Source: Candidatus Nitrosocosmicus oleophilus (lineage in GTDB: Archaea; Thermoproteota; Nitrososphaeria; Nitrososphaerales; Nitrososphaeraceae). Taken from it: a DNA stretch of 64,000 bases. Positions 1-8,302 of the stretch are shown here, piece by piece. The stretch spans positions 1,240,001 through 1,304,000 of the forward strand of contig NZ_CP012850.1 in assembly GCF_000802205.1 (NCBI RefSeq). Direction: 5' to 3'. The notes under the pieces were generated by a model that did not search any database, had not been told where the DNA came from, and saw only the letters and a list, made by a program, of their open reading frames with translations. The translations under genes were made by a program, and so were the position numbers. Within the stretch, counting starts at the first letter, position 1, and each line of letters begins with the position of its first letter.

Positions 1-824
1 ATTTCCAAATCCTTAATCGGTATGTCATACGCACCGTCTATCTGCATGACTTTCCACTCCATAGGGTCGGCCGATAGTGATTTCTCACCTCCAATGTTTC
101 TGCAAAAATGTTCAAGAATCTGGCCACATGTAATATAAAAATCCATCAGGCCATCATGGGTAAACAAATTGAACGGATGTCTGGACGATCTTATTGTCAT
201 TATCATCCTTCCGTTGGGGTACAGAGATAATAGAACCCCTCTATATCTTGTTAGGGTATAATTTGATACCTTGGCTTTATTTTTCTGAGATGGGATACTC
301 CATTCAAAATATTGATAATCATCCTTATAGTTTAGTTCTGTGGCGATCACTATATGGTGGAATTCAATAAATTTATGGTCTAGCATTTCGCCGACTGCAT
401 CCATGTAAAATGTGGCTACCTTTAAAATCTCATTGACGTTTATAGCTCCTACTGAAGGTTTCACATCATAGGACACCTCGTCTTCCGTTTCAAAGTCTTG
501 CATGTTAGAAAGAGCGTATCTTATTGCGTGACCTTTTCTTCTCGGGTGAGTGACAACAAGATCCCTTCCCTTTGCCCTCATAATCAATTTCTTTTTATTT
601 TCATACCTAAGCCCAAGAATTACGATATCCTTAATCGTAGGATATTTTCTCGCCAGATTGAATTCTCCAATCTTCTCTAACACCAATCTAATATTCCCAG
701 TTATTTTCTTGCCACTTATGGTTTCCAATTCGTCAACCAACGCTCTAGCTTCCTCGGTTGAGTGGGATTCATCATCTAGTGATGACTTGCCTTTCAGGTA
801 AGCCAATAATCTTTTATTTATCAA
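1..824 (-). CDS. Hypothetical protein, C-terminal part cut by the window edge
   Basis: An open frame of about 274 codons runs leftwards from 824 and leaves the window at base 1 without a stop. I do not recognise the protein. The first in-frame ATG lies far inside, near 578; the frame is closed by a stop just upstream, so TTG at 824-822 is the best start. This TTG directly follows the stop of the upstream gene (828-826), which suggests translational coupling. The sequence is mixed alpha/beta without membrane segments or Cys pairs, and the codon pattern stays coherent through the whole frame. It is the last visible member of the packed minus-strand run below the RHH gene at 2372, so it probably belongs to the integrated element. 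Confidence 0.65.
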   Translation of the reverse strand, partial: MINKRLLAYLKGKSSLDDESHSTEEARALVDELETISGKKITGNIRLVLEKIGEFNLARKYPTIKDIVILGLRYENKKKLIMRAKGRDLVVTHPRRKGHAIRYALSNMQDFETEDEVSYDVKPSVGAINVNEILKVATFYMDAVGEMLDHKFIEFHHIVIATELNYKDDYQYFEWSIPSQKNKAKVSNYTLTRYRGVLLSLYPNGRMIMTIRSSRHPFNLFTHDGLMDFYITCGQILEHFCRNIGGEKSLSADPMEWKVMQIDGAYDIPIKDLE

Positions 825-825
825 A

Positions 826-1287
826 TTATAGAAAATCCACCCCTATGACCTTTGAGATGGACGATTTCCCATTACTCGTGAATGATGTGTTGCCTAACGA
901 TTCTATAGATGGAAATGTTATGCTGGAAGTCGAGCACATTCCTTCATATTTTCTATCCATTCTAATGAATACGTGACTACCTGATGGAATGTTTGTTATA
1001 TTTTTGTTATTTATCCAAATCAACAATTGTTCACGGTCTATCTGTAACGGATAATTAATCGGGACACATTTAATTTTGGTTAAGATAAGAAAATGAATGG
1101 ATGAACTCTTATCCTCATTAGTTGTTTTAGTGAAGTCATGTTTTATATCGAAACATTTTTTACTTTTATTCGCCTCCCGTAGATCAACGAATGGATAGGT
1201 AATGAATAGAAACTTCTTGCGTCTTCCTGATTGATAATTTAGACTTTTCATCCCTGTGTCAAGTGTTTTATTAGTAAAAATTGCCAT
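826..1287 (-). CDS. Hypothetical protein, 153 residues
   Basis: Unrecognised soluble protein with a basic N-terminal third (KSLNYQSGRRKKFLF). ATG at residue 1 is used here; Met13 is an alternative start. No signal peptide, membrane segment or metal motif is visible. It lies 24 bp after the 1312-1650 gene and its stop touches the TTG start of the next gene, so the set is very likely one transcript. Function cannot be inferred beyond accessory gene of an integrated element. Confidence 0.55.
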   Translation of the reverse strand: MAIFTNKTLDTGMKSLNYQSGRRKKFLFITYPFVDLREANKSKKCFDIKHDFTKTTNEDKSSSIHFLILTKIKCVPINYPLQIDREQLLIWINNKNITNIPSGSHVFIRMDRKYEGMCSTSSITFPSIESLGNTSFTSNGKSSISKVIGVDFL

Positions 1288-1311
1288 CCCAAAAATGTAA
1301 CATAATAACGG

Positions 1312-1650
1312 TCATGTAACTATGCAAACTCCCTTGTCTGATAAATCGCTATAGACTTTTTCGGTTAAATCGAGACACATTATTGCATCCATTACAATTT
1401 GTATAATCTTCACTCTACCACAAATCGGAAATTTTAATAATCGCATAAGCAGATCCCAATTGTCTTTAAAAATTATGACGTCTATAACTATCTCTTTATC
1501 ATTAATCTCTATTAGGGAACGATTTAATACTAACTTGCCTTCGTCATTTAATTTCATACAATGAATAGAAAAGTAATCATATAAATCACATAGAGTGTCA
1601 TAACTTTCTTCAGCGGTTTGAGAATTTTTCCTTACAGTATGGGAATTCAT
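1312..1650 (-). CDS. Hypothetical protein, 112 residues
   Basis: Unrecognised protein of mostly helical prediction with an acidic middle (EGKLVLNRSLIEINDKEI). Its ATG overlaps the stop of the preceding gene by 4 bp (1647-1650), a classic coupling arrangement. No motif for a known fold is seen. Likely an accessory protein of the element. Confidence 0.55.
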   Translation of the reverse strand: MNSHTVRKNSQTAEESYDTLCDLYDYFSIHCMKLNDEGKLVLNRSLIEINDKEIVIDVIIFKDNWDLLMRLLKFPICGRVKIIQIVMDAIMCLDLTEKVYSDLSDKGVCIVT

Positions 1651-1976
1651 AAACTATTACTCCACTTCATCATATTCATCTTCGAATTCTCGTTTCGATT
1701 AATCCAATTTGTTGGTAAAAACTTTACTTCTTCTTGTATCTTGAAAAGAAATCTAAATATGAGAATATTTTGCCATTTCCACGATTTTTTATCTGTTACT
1801 TTTTCTTTCTTACGAGTAGGCATTTCATTTGTATTTTTTTTGCAATAGCAATAGGATAAAGATTCTGAATTTGACTTTAGATCAATCTTTTTGTTGTGTG
1901 GTCCGATACACTCGGTACTGTTTTGAACATGTTTATATGGTTTTATAAAATTCTTAATGATCATTTTATTCATCAA
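1647..1976 (-). CDS. Hypothetical basic protein, 109 residues
   Basis: Lys/Asn-rich protein with a Cys-x-Cys pair (YCYCKK) near residue 44 and a strongly basic stretch after it (TRKKEKVTDKKSWK). A nucleic-acid-binding role is possible but not shown. It overlaps its upstream neighbour by 11 bp and its downstream neighbour by 4 bp, which supports it being translated. Confidence 0.5.
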   Translation of the reverse strand: MMNKMIIKNFIKPYKHVQNSTECIGPHNKKIDLKSNSESLSYCYCKKNTNEMPTRKKEKVTDKKSWKWQNILIFRFLFKIQEEVKFLPTNWINRNENSKMNMMKWSNSL

Positions 1977-2157
1977 AACCCAAATCTAGATTAAGTAAAT
2001 CATTACTACAATCGTCACAAAACCATCCTGATTTGTTTATGTATAAGATTCTTAAGCGTCTTTTTGCGATTTTATTACAATGAAGGCCATAGCATTTTTT
2101 ATGTACCTGACTATCATTAATTGGCATACCGTCAGGTCTATTTTGGATGTCGTTCAT
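1966..2157 (-). CDS. Small zinc-finger-like protein, 63 residues
   Basis: A short protein with two Cys pairs: C-x4-C (CYGLHC, about residues 23-28) and C-x2-C (CDDC, about residues 48-51), separated by about 19 residues containing basic residues (KRRLR). This is the spacing of a small treble-clef or zinc-ribbon-like knuckle. Such mini-proteins are common in archaeal plasmids and viruses (general knowledge). The exact family is not recognised. It is the second gene of the run that starts with the RHH regulator at 2372. Confidence 0.6.
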   Translation of the reverse strand: MNDIQNRPDGMPINDSQVHKKCYGLHCNKIAKRRLRILYINKSGWFCDDCSNDLLNLDLGFDE

Positions 2158-2234
2158 CTTGAATATCTCACCTGATAGTCATTGTCTGTTGATCCTTAGA
2201 CTCGAAACTTTGATCAACAGACATCATATTTTCA

Positions 2235-2372
2235 TTATTCAATATGTGTTTCCGCCTTGAATGCTTTCTCCAACAATCTTATAATAAAACGAGATCTTGG
2301 AACATCTCCTCTATCACTATCAATTTTTCTCAACAATTCACTTGGAATTGTAAAGGAAATATTTTTAATCAT
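2235..2372 (-). CDS. Ribbon-helix-helix (CopG/Arc-type) transcription regulator, 45 residues
   Basis: ATG at 2372-2370 and TAA at 2237-2235 give a 45-residue protein. It opens with a beta-strand KNISFTIPSELLRKID, followed by SRFIIRLLEKAFK. This is the layout of a ribbon-helix-helix DNA-binding domain: strand, helix A, turn, helix B, here with no other domain. The family binds operators as dimers and often represses its own operon. The gene heads the packed minus-strand run of the element, and a perfect 7-3-7 inverted repeat lies directly upstream of its start, fitting autoregulation (inference). Confidence 0.75.
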   Translation of the reverse strand: MIKNISFTIPSELLRKIDSDRGDVPRSRFIIRLLEKAFKAETHIE

Positions 2373-2389
2373 TTATAAAATATTTATAA
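2373..2389. promoter_or_regulatory. Perfect 7-3-7 inverted repeat, candidate RHH operator/TATA region
   Basis: TTATAAA-ATA-TTTATAA is a perfect inverted repeat touching the start codon of the RHH gene and lying in the divergent gap to the gene at 2441. AT-rich palindromes also arise by chance and overlap archaeal TATA boxes, so the operator reading is tentative. Confidence 0.4.
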
Positions 2390-2440
2390 TGGGGTGGATA
2401 TAACTATTTATGTGATTAAATATAATAAAAATAACATATT

Positions 2441-3226
2441 ATGTTTAAAAAGCCGTTTAGAAGTAAATTATATAAACATAGTTGGTTAGAAGTTGCAGAA
2501 GAAGACACAAACACGTCCCAAACTTGGGGGCGTATAAAAGATAGCTTGAAAGAAGACCTAGCCGATATGGTCTTACTATATAAAAAACTTCCAAAAGAAA
2601 AAAGGGATCAACTTTATACACAAGAAAATTTTAGAGATGTTCTCAACCTTTTACTAGAACATGAAAAATGTGACGACTCCATAAAATTGGGTATTGCAGC
2701 TTTTCTTGTAGAAAAATCTCTTGACTTTTTCAAAATAGAATTCTTAAAACAGCATCACAACACAATAGAAATAGCGAATGCCATTAATGATCCGCTTGAT
2801 AAAGCCAAAGCAATTTGCAAGGATATTGTTTACATGCAAAAAATGAAAAATATTAAACCCGAGTTTCCTAAGGAAGATCTCAGATATTTGGCTAGTTGGA
2901 ATGAACTGGCGGTAAGAGAGAAAGGAGAACTAGAGAATTTCCTTGCGACGGTGATGGATCTTGTACCCGAGAAGATCGATCTCCATTATTCTTCTATTAG
3001 CAATAGTTTCCATGGAGATTTTCAAGAGTTTTATTATAAAAATAAGTTTTACATTCATTTGGAGCTGAACAGTGCAAAAGACAAGGCCATACTAACAGTG
3101 ACTCATGAAGGAGGGTTTAAAGAAAGTATACAATTTACTGTAAAATCACGTGAATATGATTACTTACTTTATTATGGAAAATCAGAAATTGAAAAGATGA
3201 AATCCAAGGGAATAAAATTCGACTAA
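2441..3226 (+). CDS. Hypothetical protein, 261 residues
   Basis: Unrecognised soluble protein, rich in Lys and Glu. The first two thirds look helical (DSLKEDLADMVLLYKKLPKE); the last third looks like a beta domain (FYIHLELNSAKDKAILTVTH). No Cys motif, signal peptide or membrane segment. It is transcribed away from the RHH gene across a 68-bp AT-rich gap that holds the inverted repeat at 2373, so it may share regulation with the minus-strand run. Probably a cargo gene of the integrated element. Confidence 0.7.
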   Translation: MFKKPFRSKLYKHSWLEVAEEDTNTSQTWGRIKDSLKEDLADMVLLYKKLPKEKRDQLYTQENFRDVLNLLLEHEKCDDSIKLGIAAFLVEKSLDFFKIEFLKQHHNTIEIANAINDPLDKAKAICKDIVYMQKMKNIKPEFPKEDLRYLASWNELAVREKGELENFLATVMDLVPEKIDLHYSSISNSFHGDFQEFYYKNKFYIHLELNSAKDKAILTVTHEGGFKESIQFTVKSREYDYLLYYGKSEIEKMKSKGIKFD

Positions 3227-3559
3227 AGATTTTGTGATACTATCGTAACAATTATCAAAAGATATTCAAATATTATTGAATTTATTTGATACCTATCTTG
3301 GAAGTTAATTGCTGAAAATTTATCTTACATATCATTTCTGGTTAGTTCGGGTGTCAGATGACGGGCCAATCAAGTATCCTATGATAAATATACAAAATAT
3401 AATCTTAATGGTTTGAAACATCGATGATATAATATCCCAACTGTAAAGAACTTTACTATGTGTAATGGCGCATCGAAAACTTGGGTAAAATAAACCATGA
3501 TAAACGGATAAAATAAAATAAATTTGAATTTTGATTCAATACTTATTCTATTATATACA
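3227..3559. other. Gene-free convergent gap
   Basis: 333 bp between two converging genes. Very AT-rich with short A-rich repeats near 3510-3530 (ATAAAATAAAATAAA). No ORF, RNA gene or clear terminator hairpin seen. As the flank of an integrase gene it could hold an attachment site, but I found no matching direct repeat elsewhere in the window. Confidence 0.4.
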
Positions 3560-4912
3560 TTAGCTCAATTTTTGTAGTTCTATTTTATCGAGTAACTGTT
3601 GAAATTTGTATTCCATTTCGCTTGTCAAAGTTGATATTTTTTCGGCATATTTTTTTTCTAGTTCACTAATCTTGCTCTCTTCATGCTGTTTGATTTCATC
3701 ATATGCGGACGGATTCAGAGGATAACTGCATTTAGAACAATATTTGTTTTCTATCTGATTAACGATTTCACAGCGAGGACAAACCATAATTGTTGGTTTT
3801 GGTTTCAACTCGTTGCCTATAATAATACCGTTTTGCTCTAGTATTTTGTTTCGAAGTTCATCACCCATTCTATTCTTAATATATCTTCTTCCTTGTTGTG
3901 AATTCATAGACCACCTGACCTTTTTCTTCAATGCATACTCAGGTAAATAGTCGGAGTCGGCCGTTATTGCTGAATGTCTTATACAGTAAGGGTTCCATTT
4001 TTTAGTATTTAGAAAATATTCAAGTCTTTCTTTTTCTCTTTCATCCGTTATAGAACCACTTTCCACTAATCTCTTTATTCTGTCTCTTAAATGGATCATG
4101 ATATCGTATATATATCCTGTAAGTATTGGTGAACCGTCCCTTAGATTGCATACGAGCCTAGCGTCACTATTATTTCTGTCTGGATGTTCATTAAGCCAGT
4201 CACGTAAATAGGGAAGTGAAAATGTAAGCAGTATTGGACCACTTCCCGTCTTTGCTGTAAAAGGTATCTCCCCCTCTCCGTATTTTTCCTTTAACCTCAC
4301 GTGTTTTATTTTTAAAAGAGTGATTTCATGAGGTCGGGCATCAAGATCCCATAATAAGGCTATAATTGCTTTATTTCTTCTAGAAATTTCATATTTAATT
4401 ACTGCTTGTAATTCATCTCTCTCCCAAATGTCATTACCTGTATAAGGACTAGTTCTTTTTGATTGTTTTTTCTTTATCTTTATAAAATCTGGTGTAATCC
4501 AGTATTCCTGTCCTTTACCTTCTTTCTCACAGTTATAGAACCACCTATAAAAAGTTCTAAGTTTCAATAAATAGTCGTTCCATGTTGTTAAATATTTTTT
4601 CTCTAGATCATAATTCTTAATCTTTGTATTTAGATAATTTATGATTTCCTGTGTTTGCTTTACATCCATGATATTCGTATTCTCTAAATGTTTTGCATAA
4701 TAATAAAGAGCCTTCAAGTAGGCTATCTGGCTATTTATTGAATTACCTTTTTCAATTAGATAATGATGATAATTTATAATAATCTCAGAATTTTGTTTGT
4801 TTGATAAAGTATTAACATTTTCAACAACTTTTTTTAGAGTTATTCCCATTGGATTATCTTCTATACGATTACTATGTACGGTATAATTAAAGATTATGCA
4901 ATATACCGCCAT
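3560..4912 (-). CDS. Tyrosine recombinase/integrase with C-terminal zinc ribbon
   Basis: Site-specific recombinase of the phage-integrase (XerC/D-like) superfamily. The N-terminal SAM-like DNA-binding domain is about residues 40-130. Catalytic features visible: Arg in LDARPHEITLLK, Lys in KTGSGP, a CIRH segment in which the usual HxxR is YxxR, Trp in VRWSMNS and the Tyr nucleophile in RRYIKN. A C-terminal zinc ribbon (CPRCEIV ... YCSKCSYPL) and a short coiled coil follow, an arrangement common in archaeal integrases. 450 residues from the first ATG; Met22 (4849) is a likelier start because the first 21 residues look unrelated. It probably mobilised the 1-4.9 kb element; no tRNA target lies nearby. 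Confidence 0.88.
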   Translation of the reverse strand: MAVYCIIFNYTVHSNRIEDNPMGITLKKVVENVNTLSNKQNSEIIINYHHYLIEKGNSINSQIAYLKALYYYAKHLENTNIMDVKQTQEIINYLNTKIKNYDLEKKYLTTWNDYLLKLRTFYRWFYNCEKEGKGQEYWITPDFIKIKKKQSKRTSPYTGNDIWERDELQAVIKYEISRRNKAIIALLWDLDARPHEITLLKIKHVRLKEKYGEGEIPFTAKTGSGPILLTFSLPYLRDWLNEHPDRNNSDARLVCNLRDGSPILTGYIYDIMIHLRDRIKRLVESGSITDEREKERLEYFLNTKKWNPYCIRHSAITADSDYLPEYALKKKVRWSMNSQQGRRYIKNRMGDELRNKILEQNGIIIGNELKPKPTIMVCPRCEIVNQIENKYCSKCSYPLNPSAYDEIKQHEESKISELEKKYAEKISTLTSEMEYKFQQLLDKIELQKLS

Positions 4913-4950
4913 AAAGCATAAAGGTATAGTTCAATATACCTCTTTTCCTA

Positions 4951-5946
4951 TTGATCCTAATGCTCGACCATCTATCTACCAAAAGGATTGATTGGCAGAA
5001 ACCGAGGAAGGAAGGAATTACATATATCGTAGATAAATTCCAAGGATTTGATAGTGCAAATTTCAAGATAATTTCTCCGCTAATAGACATTGTAAAAATT
5101 TATGGTCCACTGCCCCTCTTGATTTCAAACGATCAACTTATGGACCGGATAAATTTCTACCATGAACATGACATATTGGTTTCCGTTGGAAGTACATTAA
5201 CAGAATATGCGTTGTTAGAAAAATCATTTGATAAATACATTGAAGATGCCTCAAAGCTTGGGTTTGACATTATCGAAATAGGTGAAAATAATATTGAATT
5301 ATCCTTAGAAAAAAAGAAACAGATTGCAGCCAAATTAAAGTCTAAAGACTTGGTAGCACTATGGAAAGTAGGAAAGAAAGATCCAAGAAGGCAACTTTCG
5401 TTTGATCAATTAATTACTAAAATTAATGAGGCAATAGAAGTAGGTTCAGAAAAAATTCTCCTTGAAGGTAATCTGGGATATGCTGTAGGCATATACGACG
5501 AAAGAGGAAATATTAAATGGAATATAGTTGGTGCGGTGACCTCGAAAATATCTCCAAATAAGATCATATTTGAAACTCCTTTGGAAATTCAACAGTCAGC
5601 AATGATTGCTGAATTTGGTCAAAGAGTAAATCTTGGTGAGACAAATTTAGAGAACGTAATATCCATTGAATCGCAAAGAAAGGGATTCTTATCCAGAGCG
5701 AGTTATGGAATTTCCAGCATGAAAAAAATAGCCAAAGGTAGTCCAGCTACAAAGTTTATTTATTATATCATTCGCACTAGAAATTCTATGGAACAGAGCG
5801 AATTAATTAATATTACTAATTTACCTCGTAGAACCGTTCAAACAGGGTTGGAGGAACTAAAAGACCAAGGACTAATAGTTGAAAAGACTAATCTAGATGA
5901 CATAAGAAAGAAGATATATCATATAGTAAAAGATGAATGGCTATAA
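4951..5946 (+). CDS. Phosphosulfolactate synthase (ComA)-like protein fused to a winged helix
   Basis: Residues about 1-240 match the ComA TIM-barrel family, which in methanogens joins sulfite to phosphoenolpyruvate in coenzyme M synthesis. Visible family segments: VDKFQGFDSANFK, VSVGSTLTEYAL, GFDIIEIGENNIELS, LWKVGKKD and KILLEGN. Residues about 255-331 form a winged-helix domain (ITNLPRRTVQTGLEELKDQGLIVEK). Ammonia-oxidising archaea are not known to make coenzyme M, so the reaction here is open; the DNA-binding tail hints at a sensing role (inference). Met1 or Met4 could start the protein. It diverges from the integrase with a 38-bp gap. Catalytic competence was not established residue by residue. 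Confidence 0.8.
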   Translation: MILMLDHLSTKRIDWQKPRKEGITYIVDKFQGFDSANFKIISPLIDIVKIYGPLPLLISNDQLMDRINFYHEHDILVSVGSTLTEYALLEKSFDKYIEDASKLGFDIIEIGENNIELSLEKKKQIAAKLKSKDLVALWKVGKKDPRRQLSFDQLITKINEAIEVGSEKILLEGNLGYAVGIYDERGNIKWNIVGAVTSKISPNKIIFETPLEIQQSAMIAEFGQRVNLGETNLENVISIESQRKGFLSRASYGISSMKKIAKGSPATKFIYYIIRTRNSMEQSELINITNLPRRTVQTGLEELKDQGLIVEKTNLDDIRKKIYHIVKDEWL

Positions 5947-6050
5947 AATTAGAACAATCAATCTCATACACATCTCTGTAGCCAACTTCCTATTAAGTGC
6001 TCCATGAAACCTTAAAAGGAAAGCGGGATGAATGTGAATTAATTAGATAA

Positions 6051-6431
6051 ATGGCGATAACTGGAATTGCTTCAACATCCATATTTGTAAAAGATCAGCA
6101 GGAATCTTTGACTTTTTGGGTCGAAAAGATAGGCTTTGATGTTATATGTGATATCGAATTGGAATCAAACTTTAGATGGGTGGAAATTGCCCCAAGGTCA
6201 TCGAATTCCTCGATCAATCTGTATCCAAAATCTCTAATTTCTAAAAAAGATCTTAAACCAATGCCAGTGATATTTTTTAGGACTGATGATATCTATAGTA
6301 CATTTAACAATCTAAAAGCAAAAGGTGTTACTTTTTCTCGCAATCCTTTAAAGTCTATTCTAGGAATTCATGCGATGTTTAAAGATGTCGATGGAAATGA
6401 ATTTCTAATTCTAGAAAAGCATAAAAATTGA
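6051..6431 (+). CDS. VOC (glyoxalase/bleomycin-resistance) family protein
   Basis: 126 residues, one VOC module pair: strand-helix start ITGIASTSIFVKDQQESLTFW with the typical FW, then RWVEIAP, a second half with VIFFRTDDIYSTFNNLKAKG, and the closing FKDVDGNEFLILEK. The family covers glyoxalases, dioxygenases and antibiotic-binding proteins; substrate cannot be assigned. Possible metal ligands include the Glu in NEFLILE. It lies 23 bp before the SRPBCC gene on the same strand and may be co-transcribed. Confidence 0.8.
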   Translation: MAITGIASTSIFVKDQQESLTFWVEKIGFDVICDIELESNFRWVEIAPRSSNSSINLYPKSLISKKDLKPMPVIFFRTDDIYSTFNNLKAKGVTFSRNPLKSILGIHAMFKDVDGNEFLILEKHKN

Positions 6432-6454
6432 CTTATCCGGTAATACATTGAAAA

Positions 6455-6922
6455 ATGAAATTTTTTGAACAATCATTCAAGGTCAATTGCAGTATAGATA
6501 AAGTTTGGAAGTTTTATACTGATATTAAGCATTTAGAAATAATTACGCCACCTGATCTGAAATTACAAATTATTGAAACCTCCAATAAACAAATTGTAGA
6601 AGGGCTCAGAATGACCATATCTGGGAGGTTAGTTCTTTATAACAGCAAATGGAATTCAACAATATCTTTGGTTGATATAACCAAACACATGTATATAGAT
6701 GAAATGTTACACGGACCATTCAAAAAATGGAAACATATACACCTATTTTCAGATATTGGAAAAAATCAATCAGTTGTTACAGACAAGATTGAATTCGAAT
6801 TACCTTTTTTCTTTTTAGGAAAATTAATGGAAGGATATGTAGAAAGTAATTTAAAGAAAATTTTTGAATTTAGGAAAATTCAAACTGTGAACATATTATC
6901 GAAAAAATCTGCTGGCGAGTAG
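6455..6922 (+). CDS. SRPBCC (START-like) ligand-binding protein
   Basis: 155 residues with the SRPBCC signature: an opening strand (FFEQSFKVNCSIDKVWKFYTD), a long central sheet with WNSTISLVD, a GPFKKWKHIH turn, DKIEFELPFFFLGKLM, and a C-terminal helix (ESNLKKIFEFRKIQTVN). Related to polyketide cyclase/dehydrase proteins that hold a hydrophobic ligand. Function unknown; probably cytosolic. Close spacing to the VOC gene upstream suggests a two-gene unit. Confidence 0.75.
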   Translation: MKFFEQSFKVNCSIDKVWKFYTDIKHLEIITPPDLKLQIIETSNKQIVEGLRMTISGRLVLYNSKWNSTISLVDITKHMYIDEMLHGPFKKWKHIHLFSDIGKNQSVVTDKIEFELPFFFLGKLMEGYVESNLKKIFEFRKIQTVNILSKKSAGE

Positions 6923-6958
6923 CCTTATTTCCAATTAGAATATGTAAATAGACAACTA

Positions 6959-8140
6959 GTGAATATGTTCGAAATAGTGAAAAAATTAGGAAGATTTTAC
7001 TGTATGAATAATACAAAAAATAAAAATATTATTTTCTATGAAAATTCTTTGTATATGCCTCGTAAATACCAACCCTTGTTAGTTGGTTCCTTTTTGATTT
7101 TTTCTTTATTTATTGCTAATGTGTCTTTATCACATGCATCAAATCCCATTTCTATGATTAATCCTAAGGATTCCTCCAATACAATGCAAGAGTTAAAGAA
7201 TTTTGCTTTATCCAAGATAAATGAGGATCGTGTAAAGCATGGACTTTCGCCATTATTACAAAGTAATAATACAGCTGCTCAAATTCACGCAAATGAATTA
7301 TTACAAACAAAAACTATTTCTCACCTGACCATGGATGGATTTAAGCCATACATGCTATATTCTTTGTATAACGGTACTGGCTATGTTCAGCAAAACATAG
7401 GTCAAATAAGTTATGTAATTTCAAACGAAGGCCAAAATTACTCCAAAGCATCTGATTTATGTTATGATTTCAAGCGGTTTTACTGTCCAGTCATTGATCA
7501 ATACAAAGCAATTAATGATTTGGAATACTCAATGATGAATAATGATGAGGTTTGTTGCAATAACGGACACAAGAACAATATTTTAAACAAATTTCATACC
7601 CACGTGAGCATTGGGATCGCATTTAATAAATATTATTTTGTCATGGTACAGAATTTTGAAAATCACTATCTAAGCTCCGATCTTAAAATCCTAAAAAACA
7701 ATGAAGACATAATATTGGAAGCTAAAATCAATGATCAAAATAAGTTTAATTTTGTCATAAATCATGTCTCGTTTTTCTTAGATGAGTTCCCGACTAAACT
7801 GAATTATGAAAAAAATAGAGACAAGAATAGTTACGATTTTGGAGATCTTAAATTAATGATATCTAAGCCCTTACCATCAGATTTGCAATATATTCAGGAA
7901 AAAAAAGATGATTCCTACAAGATAATAGAAGCAAAAAAGTGGGACTTGAGTAAGAATAATATTGACTTGGAATTCCAACTTCCAGATACTTTAAACACAA
8001 AAAACAAAATCTTGACTATGGTAGTTTATGCCCAGACTCTTGATGATAACCAAAATGATAACCAAAATGATATCCAAAACAAAAACTTTATTAATCCAGA
8101 ATATGTTCCTATAACATCGTACACTTTTTTTAACTACTAG
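6959..8140 (+). CDS. Secreted CAP-domain (SCP/PR1-like) protein
   Basis: Residues about 70-240 form a CAP domain: ALSKINEDRVKHGLSPL, AAQIHANELLQTKTISHL (the conserved His-containing segment), then NGHKNNILNKFHTHVSIGIA and YFVMVQNFE. The C-terminal 150 residues are a low-complexity, probably beta extension. A hydrophobic segment follows Met33 (LLVGSFLIFSLFIANVSL) and ends in SHASNP, a good export signal; Met33 (7055) therefore gives the most natural signal peptide, whereas the longest frame starts at GTG 6959. CAP proteins are mostly extracellular; archaeal roles are unknown. Three Cys pairs around residues 173-200 might form disulfides. Confidence 0.8.
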   Translation: MNMFEIVKKLGRFYCMNNTKNKNIIFYENSLYMPRKYQPLLVGSFLIFSLFIANVSLSHASNPISMINPKDSSNTMQELKNFALSKINEDRVKHGLSPLLQSNNTAAQIHANELLQTKTISHLTMDGFKPYMLYSLYNGTGYVQQNIGQISYVISNEGQNYSKASDLCYDFKRFYCPVIDQYKAINDLEYSMMNNDEVCCNNGHKNNILNKFHTHVSIGIAFNKYYFVMVQNFENHYLSSDLKILKNNEDIILEAKINDQNKFNFVINHVSFFLDEFPTKLNYEKNRDKNSYDFGDLKLMISKPLPSDLQYIQEKKDDSYKIIEAKKWDLSKNNIDLEFQLPDTLNTKNKILTMVVYAQTLDDNQNDNQNDIQNKNFINPEYVPITSYTFFNY

Positions 8141-8233
8141 AACTTAAAAAAAAGTTTTGGAATCCGACAACCGATATACTGTACGTCTTATTCCAATTCT
8201 CACCTTCGTTCTCAAAGGATATTGAACCTTATA

Positions 8234-8278
8234 CTTTGAATCTAGGTGTGATTTTTGATAGATGGTCTAGATTCAAAG
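8234..8278. terminator. 12-bp perfect inverted repeat between converging genes
   Basis: CTTTGAATCTAG at 8234-8245 is exactly complementary to CTAGATTCAAAG at 8267-8278, with a 21-nt loop. It sits between the stops of the CAP gene (8140) and the minus-strand gene (8303), so a bidirectional terminator or RNA-stabilising hairpin is likely. The long loop and absence of a clean T run on both sides keep this tentative. Confidence 0.5.
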
Positions 8279-8302
8279 ATACTATTTTATTATCTTTGGT
8301 AA

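Noticed and set aside
3227-3559. Possible attachment site beside the integrase
   Set aside because: No direct repeat of useful length was found within the window, and no tRNA is near.
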